Source: a virus. Taken from it: a stretch of 24,286 bases of DNA. Within the stretch, counting starts at the first letter, position 1. Each line of letters opens with the position of its first letter. Shown here in pieces: positions 8,171 through 14,733 of the stretch. The position numbers were made by a program, and so were the translations under genes. Under the pieces are notes generated by a model. It was not told the DNA's origin, searched no databases, and was given only the letters and a program-made list of their open reading frames with translations. The stretch is taken from the IMG/VR virus record IMGVR_UViG_3300030389_002778, positions 1-24,286 of that record; one strand, given 5' to 3'.

Positions 8171-9362
8171 TTTTTGTGTCAATTTTCTTTTTTCTATATT
8201 TATTTATGAAATGTTTGCCGTAAGAACTTCCAGGCACCATTGTCTCTACATATTTACGATGTGCATCAGTTCCAACTAATCTCTGATCTGCAGGAACTCC
8301 TGATATTTCTGTACCATTTACAACTGATTCTGATACATCTTTTATCCATGATTTAAACATAATTTTATCTTCAGTAACACATATTAAATAACTTGTTCCT
8401 CTACGAATAATTTTACCAACTAAACCAGTGTTAACGTTCTCTACAATTTCTCCAATATTAAATATCTTTTTATTAATATAATTTTCTCTTAAATTTTTCC
8501 AATCAAACTTAGGTGCGATCTGCCATAAATTCCAACCCTCTTTGATGTTCATTCCTTTTCTTACATTGTTAAATAAGTCTTTTGCCATCTTCTTATTCAT
8601 CGAAGTTGGAACACCTCTTAAGAAACCTTCGAAATCATTCTCTGCTGCTGCCTTTCTTTGTTTTGATGCGGACATACCAGATACATCATCAGAATCGGCA
8701 TCACGATCACCAGCAGAACGAACTTCGATGTTATCAAAATTATAAAGTTTACCGTTGTAAGTTCCAGTAAGTTTTTCAAACTCTCCAACACGATCACTAC
8801 CACCTACAATTCTTACGTTTGTATATCCATCAGTGTGTGCCTTCTTCAATACATCGAAGATGGTGCGATTTGCTGCATCATTTACAATCTTATCTTTATG
8901 CTTTGGAAACATCTGCTGCATTACAGATACTTTCATATCAGCATCTAATGGATTCTTTTTCTTATCTTGACTTCTTGATGGTACGATTACATAGTCTCCA
9001 TCATCAGATGATGTTGCTACAGTATCTAAAAGTTTTTCATGTCCTGTAGTCGGTGGATTAAATCTACCAAAAGCGATCGTTAAAGTTCCCTTTGTTTTCT
9101 CTACCTCTGGTGGAACCAACTCTATTGGTTTATCTTGTTGAGGTTCTGGTTGTGATAATTTCTTTTCTTTCTCTGACTGTGGTGGATCTTGCTGACCTAT
9201 TCTCTGCCTTTTATTAAAAAACTTAAGTTGTCCTTTTTCTGTCTTAGCTACAAATTCACCTTTTTTATCATACCATCCTCCATGACCATCACTCTTCAAA
9301 CCCATACGTGTGGCTTGTTGAACGGCAAGAGATTCGGTAAAAAATTGGAAAAACGATTTCAT
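8163..9362 (-). CDS. Nucleotidyltransferase (cytidylyltransferase/NMN adenylyltransferase-like fold) with a capsid-targeting-like N-terminus
   Basis: 399 residues. The catalytic core is at about 93-250. It has the (H/T)xGH phosphate-binding motif as T105-T-G-H108 in AFGRFNPPTTGH, a central GGSDRVGEF at 187-195, and a variant of the ISxTxxR motif as SGMSASKQRKAA at 228-239. The substrate (nicotinamide mononucleotide, a CTP-linked head group, or another) cannot be told. An SH3/KOW-like beta module sits at about 300-345 (GEIVENVNTGLVGKIIRRG). The N-terminus MKSFFQFFTE closely resembles the T4 capsid-targeting sequence of internal proteins (for example MKTYQEFIAE), followed by a linker rich in Q, K and E. 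The ATG overlaps the previous stop (ATGA). Confidence 0.85.
   Translation of the reverse strand: MKSFFQFFTESLAVQQATRMGLKSDGHGGWYDKKGEFVAKTEKGQLKFFNKRQRIGQQDPPQSEKEKKLSQPEPQQDKPIELVPPEVEKTKGTLTIAFGRFNPPTTGHEKLLDTVATSSDDGDYVIVPSRSQDKKKNPLDADMKVSVMQQMFPKHKDKIVNDAANRTIFDVLKKAHTDGYTNVRIVGGSDRVGEFEKLTGTYNGKLYNFDNIEVRSAGDRDADSDDVSGMSASKQRKAAAENDFEGFLRGVPTSMNKKMAKDLFNNVRKGMNIKEGWNLWQIAPKFDWKNLRENYINKKIFNIGEIVENVNTGLVGKIIRRGTSYLICVTEDKIMFKSWIKDVSESVVNGTEISGVPADQRLVGTDAHRKYVETMVPGSSYGKHFINKYRKKKIDTKNG
8197..8208 (-). promoter_or_regulatory. Candidate late promoter (CATAAATAAATA)
   Basis: Two overlapping late-promoter-like octamers, CATAAATA (8201-8208) and AATAAATA (8197-8204), end 27 bases before the ATG at 8170. 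They lie inside the end of the upstream gene. The first base departs from T4's TATAAATA; marine T4-like phages appear to accept other bases there. The same dodecamer occurs before the gene starting at 10911. Confidence 0.45.
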
Positions 9363-9583
9363 CGATAAAGTTTTGATGTTACTTTTCTTTCGTTGGCGAT
9401 AAGATAGTTGATGAGATTTTGCCTCATAATAATATATTTATCCTTGTTACGTTTACGTTTTTCAGAAGTAATCGTCTTATCAATAGTTGTAAAACAATGA
9501 TATAAAAAGTCATTGAAGATTTGTTTTCTATTTCTTGACCGAGGTTCAAAGGATTGAATCAGTTGTTCAATTGTTTTTTTCAT
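9359..9583 (-). CDS. Small basic protein of unknown function
   Basis: 74 residues, strongly basic (RSRNRK, SEKRKRNKDK) and predicted helical, beginning MKKTIEQLIQSFEP. No zinc-binding or catalytic motif is seen. The charge suggests nucleic-acid or capsid-interior contact, but this is inference. Both ends overlap neighbours by 4 bases (ATGA at 9580-9583 and at 9359-9362), tying it into a three-gene coupled set with the 443-residue protein and the nucleotidyltransferase. Confidence 0.7.
   Translation of the reverse strand: MKKTIEQLIQSFEPRSRNRKQIFNDFLYHCFTTIDKTITSEKRKRNKDKYIIMRQNLINYLIANERKVTSKLYR
9435..9442 (-). promoter_or_regulatory. Weak candidate late promoter (GATAAATA)
   Basis: The minus strand reads GATAAATA, one base off the T4 late octamer, 73 bases before the ATG of the nucleotidyltransferase gene at 9362. 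It lies within the coding sequence of the 74-residue gene, so it may be chance in AT-rich DNA. Confidence 0.25.
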
Positions 9584-10911
9584 TCTAGTTTAAAATAAGG
9601 ACCTGAAATAATTGACTGAGATGAAGCATAGAGAAGTAAATCATTACATACTTGATCTTTTGTTTTTTTATTTGAGATAGAATTAATAATATCAATTAAT
9701 TCTATACAAAGTGCTTTTTGATAAAAATATCCAACATCTTCACCCTTTTTTTGTTTACTAACAATCATTTCATTATACTTTTTCAGATTAAAGGATTTGA
9801 CATTTTTCTTCACACCTCTTTCAACAAAACTAGCAACCTGCAACTTTTTATTACCATTTTTTATTTTAGTAGGATAATCCTTTGGTAGTTGATTAATTCC
9901 ATGTAATTTAAAAATTAAATTAGCAGATCCCATTCCTATTTTTCCTTGATTTGCTGCTGATCCTTTTACTTCTCCTTGAAATCCAGTAAGAGCTTTGGGA
10001 CCATCAAAACCTCTGAATTGTATTTTAGTGCTCTCTTTAAATACCATATAACAATCTGCAGAATCTTGTGTCATTTCAAATTTACTAAATTCCTTCTCAA
10101 CACCATCCTTTGAGTCAACATTGATCTTATTTAACTTTGCTGAATTTTTAATTTGTTTTAATGATATTCCAAACATAGTTTTATTCAATAATCTATCCAT
10201 CATGCACTGATTTAATCCTTTTAAAGACTTCTCCTCCTCCAAACATTTAGGATCATAATCTTTAGTTGTTATATAGATATCTGCTGGTGACCATTTGTTA
10301 ATATCTATTCTAACTCCTTCTATTTTTTTAATTCTTTTAAATTGATTTTCTATATGTTCAACAACTTTATCTCCCCTATGAAAAACAATTCCCTTAGATT
10401 TAAGATCACCAAATGTTTTGTACAATAGATTTGCACCTTTAACTGATGATTGAACCCAAGGATCAGACATATTTAAAATATTTTCTACACTATCATCTAT
10501 ACTGAATAAATCTTTAGCATCATTTATACTTTGTGGGGTTACATCAGCAGATGTAATGGTGCTACCTTTATTAAATGCAACAGCAGCATAAACTGCTTGA
10601 CCACCCTCAACTTGTTTGGTGAATTCCGACCCAAGACCTGATCCTCCACCTGATTTAGATTTAAAATAAATTAAAATTTTATCTCTTGCTGATTTTTTTA
10701 TAAAAATAGGATCTACACTTGAAACTCTATGTGGTTCTATTTTTACGTTATCTGCACCAAATTTATTTTTAAAATTTTCAAATATCTCAGATCTAGTTGA
10801 TACTCGATCATCAACAGTTACTTTAATTTTTGATTTTGATTCTATTTTAATAGAGGAATCCCCAACAATTTTTCCTAATACAATTAAAATTTCCGAATCA
10901 GAAATATCCAT
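9580..10911 (-). CDS. Large protein of unknown function, possible divergent nuclease fold
   Basis: 443 residues, no signal peptide or membrane segment. The middle has WSPADIYI (D211) followed about 38 residues later by MFGISLKQIK (S250-L-K252). A D...(S/E)xK pair flanking short strands resembles the core of PD-(D/E)XK nucleases with serine in place of glutamate, but this is weak motif evidence. An N-terminal Gly/Ser-rich stretch (KSGGGSGLGSEFTKQVEGGQ, about 86-105) and the VYAAVAF segment look conserved. I do not recognise a named family. A candidate late promoter lies about 20-30 bases upstream. Confidence 0.75.
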   Translation of the reverse strand: MDISDSEILIVLGKIVGDSSIKIESKSKIKVTVDDRVSTRSEIFENFKNKFGADNVKIEPHRVSSVDPIFIKKSARDKILIYFKSKSGGGSGLGSEFTKQVEGGQAVYAAVAFNKGSTITSADVTPQSINDAKDLFSIDDSVENILNMSDPWVQSSVKGANLLYKTFGDLKSKGIVFHRGDKVVEHIENQFKRIKKIEGVRIDINKWSPADIYITTKDYDPKCLEEEKSLKGLNQCMMDRLLNKTMFGISLKQIKNSAKLNKINVDSKDGVEKEFSKFEMTQDSADCYMVFKESTKIQFRGFDGPKALTGFQGEVKGSAANQGKIGMGSANLIFKLHGINQLPKDYPTKIKNGNKKLQVASFVERGVKKNVKSFNLKKYNEMIVSKQKKGEDVGYFYQKALCIELIDIINSISNKKTKDQVCNDLLLYASSQSIISGPYFKLE

Positions 10912-10917
10912 TGCTAA

Positions 10918-11121
10918 TTACTTTTTGAAGTATTTATTTATGATGTCTATCTGATCTTGATACTTAGCGATCATATCTAATTCTCCTTCGATTGCTTCTA
11001 CAATGTTTGAATGTTCTCCAATGCCCACAGGATTTGCAAGATATACTTCAATGTTTGCTTTGTGTTTAGCAATATCACCTTGTGCATGTGCGAGTAATGC
11101 TTTGATTAATTGTTCTCTCAT
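10918..11121 (-). CDS. Small helical protein of unknown function
   Basis: 67 residues: MREQLIKALLAHAQGDIAKH, then EVYLANPVGIGEHSNIV, then a second helix with EGELDMIAKYQDQIDIINKY. The pattern is two amphipathic helices joined by a PVGIGEHS turn, which suggests a helical hairpin that could oligomerise. There are no membrane or catalytic features. Its location beside probable late genes makes a head-assembly accessory role conceivable, but the sequence alone does not show it. An AATAAATA octamer lies 19-27 bases before the ATG. Confidence 0.72.
   Translation of the reverse strand: MREQLIKALLAHAQGDIAKHKANIEVYLANPVGIGEHSNIVEAIEGELDMIAKYQDQIDIINKYFKK
10931..10942 (-). promoter_or_regulatory. Candidate late promoter (CATAAATAAATA)
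   Basis: Overlapping octamers CATAAATA (10935-10942) and AATAAATA (10931-10938) end 19 bases before the ATG at 10911. They fall in the last codons of the upstream gene. The identical dodecamer precedes the gene starting at 8170. Confidence 0.4.
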
Positions 11122-11139
11122 TGAATTAAAAAATCTGAT

Positions 11140-11316
11140 TTATTTATTGGTATCACCTTCTGGTAAACCATAACTCTTATAATACAATTGTTGTTTCAAA
11201 AAATCAACCTGAGCTTTCAATTGCTTGTTTTCTTCTTCAAGTTGTTTGATGTGTTCTTCGTAAACAGTAATCATGTCCTCTAATTTTTCAAGTTTTACTT
11301 CCTTATCCCAATCCAT
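11140..11316 (-). CDS. Short coiled-coil protein of unknown function
   Basis: 58 residues from ATG 11316 to TAA 11140. It starts MDWDKEVKLEKLEDMITVYE and continues with heptads such as HIKQLEEENKQLKAQVDFL, then a short tail YYKSYGLPEGDTNK. Residues 5-45 are an almost uninterrupted heptad pattern, so a parallel coiled-coil dimer is likely. It fills what would otherwise be a 230-base gap between the MazG-like gene and the gene starting at 11121, in the same strand and style as its neighbours. There is no clear Shine-Dalgarno sequence. Confidence 0.7.
   Translation of the reverse strand: MDWDKEVKLEKLEDMITVYEEHIKQLEEENKQLKAQVDFLKQQLYYKSYGLPEGDTNK
11141..11148 (-). promoter_or_regulatory. Weak candidate late promoter (AATAAATA)
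   Basis: The minus strand reads AATAAATA 19 bases before the ATG at 11121, overlapping the stop region of the coiled-coil gene. It is one base off the T4 late octamer. In DNA this AT-rich, chance occurrence is possible. Confidence 0.3.
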
Positions 11317-11350
11317 TATATCATAGTATTATCCCTATTTTACATTTAAT

Positions 11351-11812
11351 TTACCTATCGTCAACTGCTCTGTTCTCTGAGTAATGCACATCAAAGTCTC
11401 CACCAGGATATCTTTTCTTTAACTTCTCAACGTTACCTTCAATCACTTCATCAAGTGAAACATGCAATGCTTTACATGCTTGCATCACGTACCACATAAC
11501 ATCTCCCAACTCAATAATAAGATGCTCCCGATTATCATGATTCCAAGGCTTACCCTGAAAAACCATTTTCTTAACGATCTCCATGAATTCACCACCTTCA
11601 GCACTGATGCCAACAGCAGCAGTAAGAAGCCTGTGAATATTGGAACCTTCTCCGTCAAGGGTACTAAGACTCTTAAGGAAAGATTGATAATCTTTACTGG
11701 GATCGGATGTGACACCATCCACGAATAAAGCATACTTATCCAAGTCAACTTTTGCTCCTGCATAATTGATATGTGGTTGTTGATTGTTGTGTGTGTTAAA
11801 ATCTCCAGACAT
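11351..11812 (-). CDS. mazG: MazG-like nucleoside triphosphate pyrophosphohydrolase
   Basis: 153 residues. MazG-type enzymes hydrolyse NTPs or dNTPs (in some bacteria also affecting ppGpp) and are recurrent in marine cyanophages. The all-alpha MazG core is at about 55-135. Metal-binding acidic residues are E72, E75 and E78 in SAEGGEFMEIVKK, then E101 and D104 in LIIELGDVMWYV, giving the E-x-x-E ... E-x-x-D pattern. The C-terminus KKRYPGGDFDVHYSENR is typical of short phage MazG-like proteins. The substrate cannot be told. It lies just after the replication genes in transcription order, consistent with a role in nucleotide metabolism. Confidence 0.88.
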   Translation of the reverse strand: MSGDFNTHNNQQPHINYAGAKVDLDKYALFVDGVTSDPSKDYQSFLKSLSTLDGEGSNIHRLLTAAVGISAEGGEFMEIVKKMVFQGKPWNHDNREHLIIELGDVMWYVMQACKALHVSLDEVIEGNVEKLKKRYPGGDFDVHYSENRAVDDR

Positions 11813-11814
11813 AA

Positions 11815-12138
11815 TTAAATTTTTTGTGAATTACTTTGAGGTAGTTCCTCCATCTCAAGTTCAAATGGAAGTCTTTCTTCTGCTTTAGGTAATCCTCTTT
11901 GACCTGATAACTCACCGTCATGTTCTGCAGTAACATCAACAATATATGGTGGTAATGGTTTCGGAGCATCTATCCTTCTGTAAGTGAACTTTTCATTCTG
12001 ATACTTTTCATGTAATTCTACAGTTCTGATAGCATATTCTTCATGACTACAATCACAATACTGCTTACCCTTATCATCAAATACTCTGTAAAAAGGATAC
12101 ATGTGATCAGAAATACGACCTCCGTGTGGATTAGACAT
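11815..12138 (-). CDS. Protein of unknown function
   Basis: 107 residues. The N-terminal half looks folded, with aromatic and charged residues in YPFYRVFDDKGKQYCDCSHE and KFTYRRIDAPKPLPPY. The C-terminal half is acidic and probably disordered (AEERLPFELEMEELPQSN). A CDCSHEE segment at about 28-34 could bind a metal, but only two cysteines and one histidine are present. No family was recognised. It starts 3 bases after the upstream stop and ends 2 bases before the MazG-like start, so the three are probably co-translated. Confidence 0.72.
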   Translation of the reverse strand: MSNPHGGRISDHMYPFYRVFDDKGKQYCDCSHEEYAIRTVELHEKYQNEKFTYRRIDAPKPLPPYIVDVTAEHDGELSGQRGLPKAEERLPFELEMEELPQSNSQKI

Positions 12139-12141
12139 AAT

Positions 12142-12366
12142 TTACTTTGTAAGATAAAGAATAATAAGACCAGGAATTATGATGAAAAACTGTGGAAGAA
12201 AATTCAAAATGATAGCACGTTCTCCTGATTTAAAACCAACGTAGACCCATCCAGCAGCACCAATCATTTGAAGTATGCTATTCCAAGGAGTCCATCCCAT
12301 CACATGGAAAACCATCGCAATAAGGATTATGGTCGCACTTGACCATTTAACTCTTTGAACTATCAA
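12142..12366 (-). CDS. Small membrane protein, two or three membrane helices, TTG start
   Basis: 74 residues. Hydrophobic segments lie at about 10-24 (ATIILIAMVFHVMGW), 31-45 (ILQMIGAAGWVYVGF) and 52-71 (IILNFLPQFFIIIPGLIILY), joined by short charged turns (KSGERA). I see no ATG in frame before the second half of the first helix. The plausible start is TTG at 12366, overlapping the helicase stop as TTGA. The layout resembles small two- or three-helix phage membrane proteins of unknown function; I cannot assign it to holins. Confidence 0.65.
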   Translation of the reverse strand: MIVQRVKWSSATIILIAMVFHVMGWTPWNSILQMIGAAGWVYVGFKSGERAIILNFLPQFFIIIPGLIILYLTK

Positions 12367-13739
12367 AATTTAAATTCAGCAAATGACTTTTTAGGAACTT
12401 TATCCTCTTTATTATACTCCTCTTCCTTTCCATTGTCAAGAATATCTTCTTGTGCCTTTTGCTCACAGTCATATAATCTCATTTTAGCACGATCAATTCC
12501 AATAACAAATCTCTTGAAGATTGTAGGATCATTGTATCGATTCTTAAGTTGTTTCACCATTATCTGATTTAACCCCTCAAGTTCCTCCGTACTAATAAGA
12601 GCAAACATAAGGTCAGCAGTGGCAGGTAAACCAAAGGACTCGCTTGTGTCAGTAAGATCGACATCACTACTACCATAGCCAGAACGAGTCGTCTGAGTAG
12701 CGGAGACGATAGGTACATTAGCCTCAACTGCAAGACCACGGAGTTCTTCTGCAATCGCTTTAATATATGAGTAAGAATTGACATTGGATCCTGTTCTGTA
12801 ACGTGACGATGCACATATATTTAAATAATCTACAAATATTATATCAGGTCTGAAAGATTTTTTCAACAAAAGTTCACTTAATAAAGTCTTAAAATGTCCA
12901 CTATGTGCACCTGCGGTTGGATATTCTTTAATAATCAAGTGACCTTGTGTTTTCTTTGACACAGCAGTCACTTTATTTTCAAACATTGTCTTTGGTAAAT
13001 CAGTTAGATTCTGTATTGAGACATCTAAAAGGTTTGCATCAATTCGTTCAGCAATTTTTTCCTCTGCCATTTCCATTGTAATGTAGAGTACGTTCCTCCC
13101 TTGGAGCAACACGGAGCTAGCAAAATGGCACATGAATAAAGACTTCCCGACACCCGTACCAGCAAGTGCGATATTAAGAGTCTTATTAGGTAAACCACCT
13201 TTCGTAATTTTGTTAAAATACTCCAAATCAAACGGAATTTTTTCTTCTTTCTTGTGGTAGAAATCATACCTATCTTCGTAGTTTAGTAAGTAATCGTGCC
13301 CTATATTATTATCGAAAGAAACAGCCAAAGCGTCAGACAAAATGCTAGGAATAGCATCCCTTCCTTTCTTGTCATCTTTTCCATCTGCTAACTGAATTGA
13401 TTCCATGAGTGCTAAGTATATAGCACGATCACGACACCATTTTTCAGTAGTATCAATCAACCACTGATCATCAACAACAGATTTAATAAGAGATTGATTT
13501 ATCTCATGAATGTTTTTTACTTCATCATCATTTAAATCAGTTCGATTATCAACCTCAATATTTAGTGCTTCAATTGAGATTGAAGAATCATACTTAACAA
13601 TAAATGAGGTTATCTCTTCAAATATTACTTTTTCATTTCGATCTTCAAAATAATCAGGTTGAATAAACGGAATAACTTTGCGAGCATACTCTTCGTTGTG
13701 TATTAAGTTTTTAAGAATTGTTGATTCAATTCGTTCCAT
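12363..13739 (-). CDS. 41: Replicative DNA helicase, T4 gp41-like (DnaB family)
   Basis: 458 residues (T4 gp41 is 475). This hexameric helicase unwinds the fork and works with primase gp61. The N-terminal helical domain is at about 1-150. The RecA-like core has Walker A AGTGVGKS at 193-200, TMEMAEEKIAER (a DnaB-type motif) at 221-232, Walker B DIIFVDYLNI, and VSATQTTRSGYGSSDVDLTD as motif III. KQLKNRYND supplies the arginine/lysine finger region. The acidic tail is short. The ATG at 13739 overlaps the end of uvsX by 14 bases. Confidence 0.95.
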   Translation of the reverse strand: MERIESTILKNLIHNEEYARKVIPFIQPDYFEDRNEKVIFEEITSFIVKYDSSISIEALNIEVDNRTDLNDDEVKNIHEINQSLIKSVVDDQWLIDTTEKWCRDRAIYLALMESIQLADGKDDKKGRDAIPSILSDALAVSFDNNIGHDYLLNYEDRYDFYHKKEEKIPFDLEYFNKITKGGLPNKTLNIALAGTGVGKSLFMCHFASSVLLQGRNVLYITMEMAEEKIAERIDANLLDVSIQNLTDLPKTMFENKVTAVSKKTQGHLIIKEYPTAGAHSGHFKTLLSELLLKKSFRPDIIFVDYLNICASSRYRTGSNVNSYSYIKAIAEELRGLAVEANVPIVSATQTTRSGYGSSDVDLTDTSESFGLPATADLMFALISTEELEGLNQIMVKQLKNRYNDPTIFKRFVIGIDRAKMRLYDCEQKAQEDILDNGKEEEYNKEDKVPKKSFAEFKF

Positions 13740-14733
13740 AAGAAAAAGTCTTCTTTGATATTTCGTCTAGTTTATTCATTATATCATCTGTAAAATATTT
13801 TTCAGGTTCTGCGTATATATTTTTCGCATATATTTTTTTACCATCCATCTCATATCTTCCAGCAACATTCTTCCAAAGACCACCAAGTTCTCCTAATTCA
13901 AGAAGACCATAGTAACGATCAAGTCCTCTTTCATCATAGTAGAGTCTTATTTCTACTTGTTGATTTTCTTTGGAGAGTCTACTTTTAGCCGTCTTAGCTT
14001 TAATAATGTTTCCAACAACCTCTGTCTTATCCTTTTCCTTTTTCTTGCTGAGATAAATGATTGTAGACGCGGCATACTTGAGGCCACTGCCGCCTCCCAT
14101 TTCTTTAGTTGGGATATAAGATCCGATGACATCGTAAGTGTGATTTGTAACTATAAGTGGAATATTTGCTTGACCAAGTTTTAAGGTAAGCATACGAAAT
14201 GCACCTTTCACAAGTTGAGATTTGGTCATATCTCTTACTTGTTTATCGTTAAGTGCATCAGTAATTTCTTTCTCTGTGGAAAGCATACCTAAAGAATCTA
14301 ATACAAACATGCAGGGTTTGCGATTCTCTTCTTCTGTCTTCAAGTATATATCAACTGCACGAAGTGCCTTACTTCGAAACTCTTCGATTGTAACAACATT
14401 TACAACAACAAGTCTCGTTTGATCAATTCCACGAGATGCAAGTAATCCCTTGGTGATTGCTGCTTCAGTATCAAAATAGAGGCAATACCCATCAGGATTA
14501 GTGTCCAAAAAGTTCTTGACAATAGCAAGGGAAAAATAAGTTTTTCCAGTAGAAGTCTCACCAGCAATGGCAGTGATCTTATTAGTAGAAACGCCACCAT
14601 AAACGGAACCACTAACAAGCGCATTGAAGATATAACTTCCTGTATCAATGAATCTTTCTGTTTCATCTATGTCTGCTGCAATCTGGGTGTATTCATCACC
14701 AATTTCTTTTACTATCTCTTTTAAAAAATCCAT
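13726..14733 (-). CDS. uvsX: RecA-like recombinase UvsX
   Basis: 335 residues, shorter than T4 UvsX (391). It forms filaments on single-stranded DNA and drives strand exchange for recombination-dependent replication. Walker A is GETSTGKT at 58-65. A Walker B-like strand reads CMFVLDSLGML, and IPLIVTNHTYDVIGSYIP matches the RecA motif after it. MGGGSGLKYAASTIIYLSKK is the expected loop and strand near DNA-binding loop 2. The stop is followed by a helicase gene that begins inside its last codons. The ATG overlaps the polymerase stop by one base (TAATG), making 43-uvsX-41 a coupled core operon. Confidence 0.95.
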   Translation of the reverse strand: MDFLKEIVKEIGDEYTQIAADIDETERFIDTGSYIFNALVSGSVYGGVSTNKITAIAGETSTGKTYFSLAIVKNFLDTNPDGYCLYFDTEAAITKGLLASRGIDQTRLVVVNVVTIEEFRSKALRAVDIYLKTEEENRKPCMFVLDSLGMLSTEKEITDALNDKQVRDMTKSQLVKGAFRMLTLKLGQANIPLIVTNHTYDVIGSYIPTKEMGGGSGLKYAASTIIYLSKKKEKDKTEVVGNIIKAKTAKSRLSKENQQVEIRLYYDERGLDRYYGLLELGELGGLWKNVAGRYEMDGKKIYAKNIYAEPEKYFTDDIMNKLDEISKKTFSYGTN

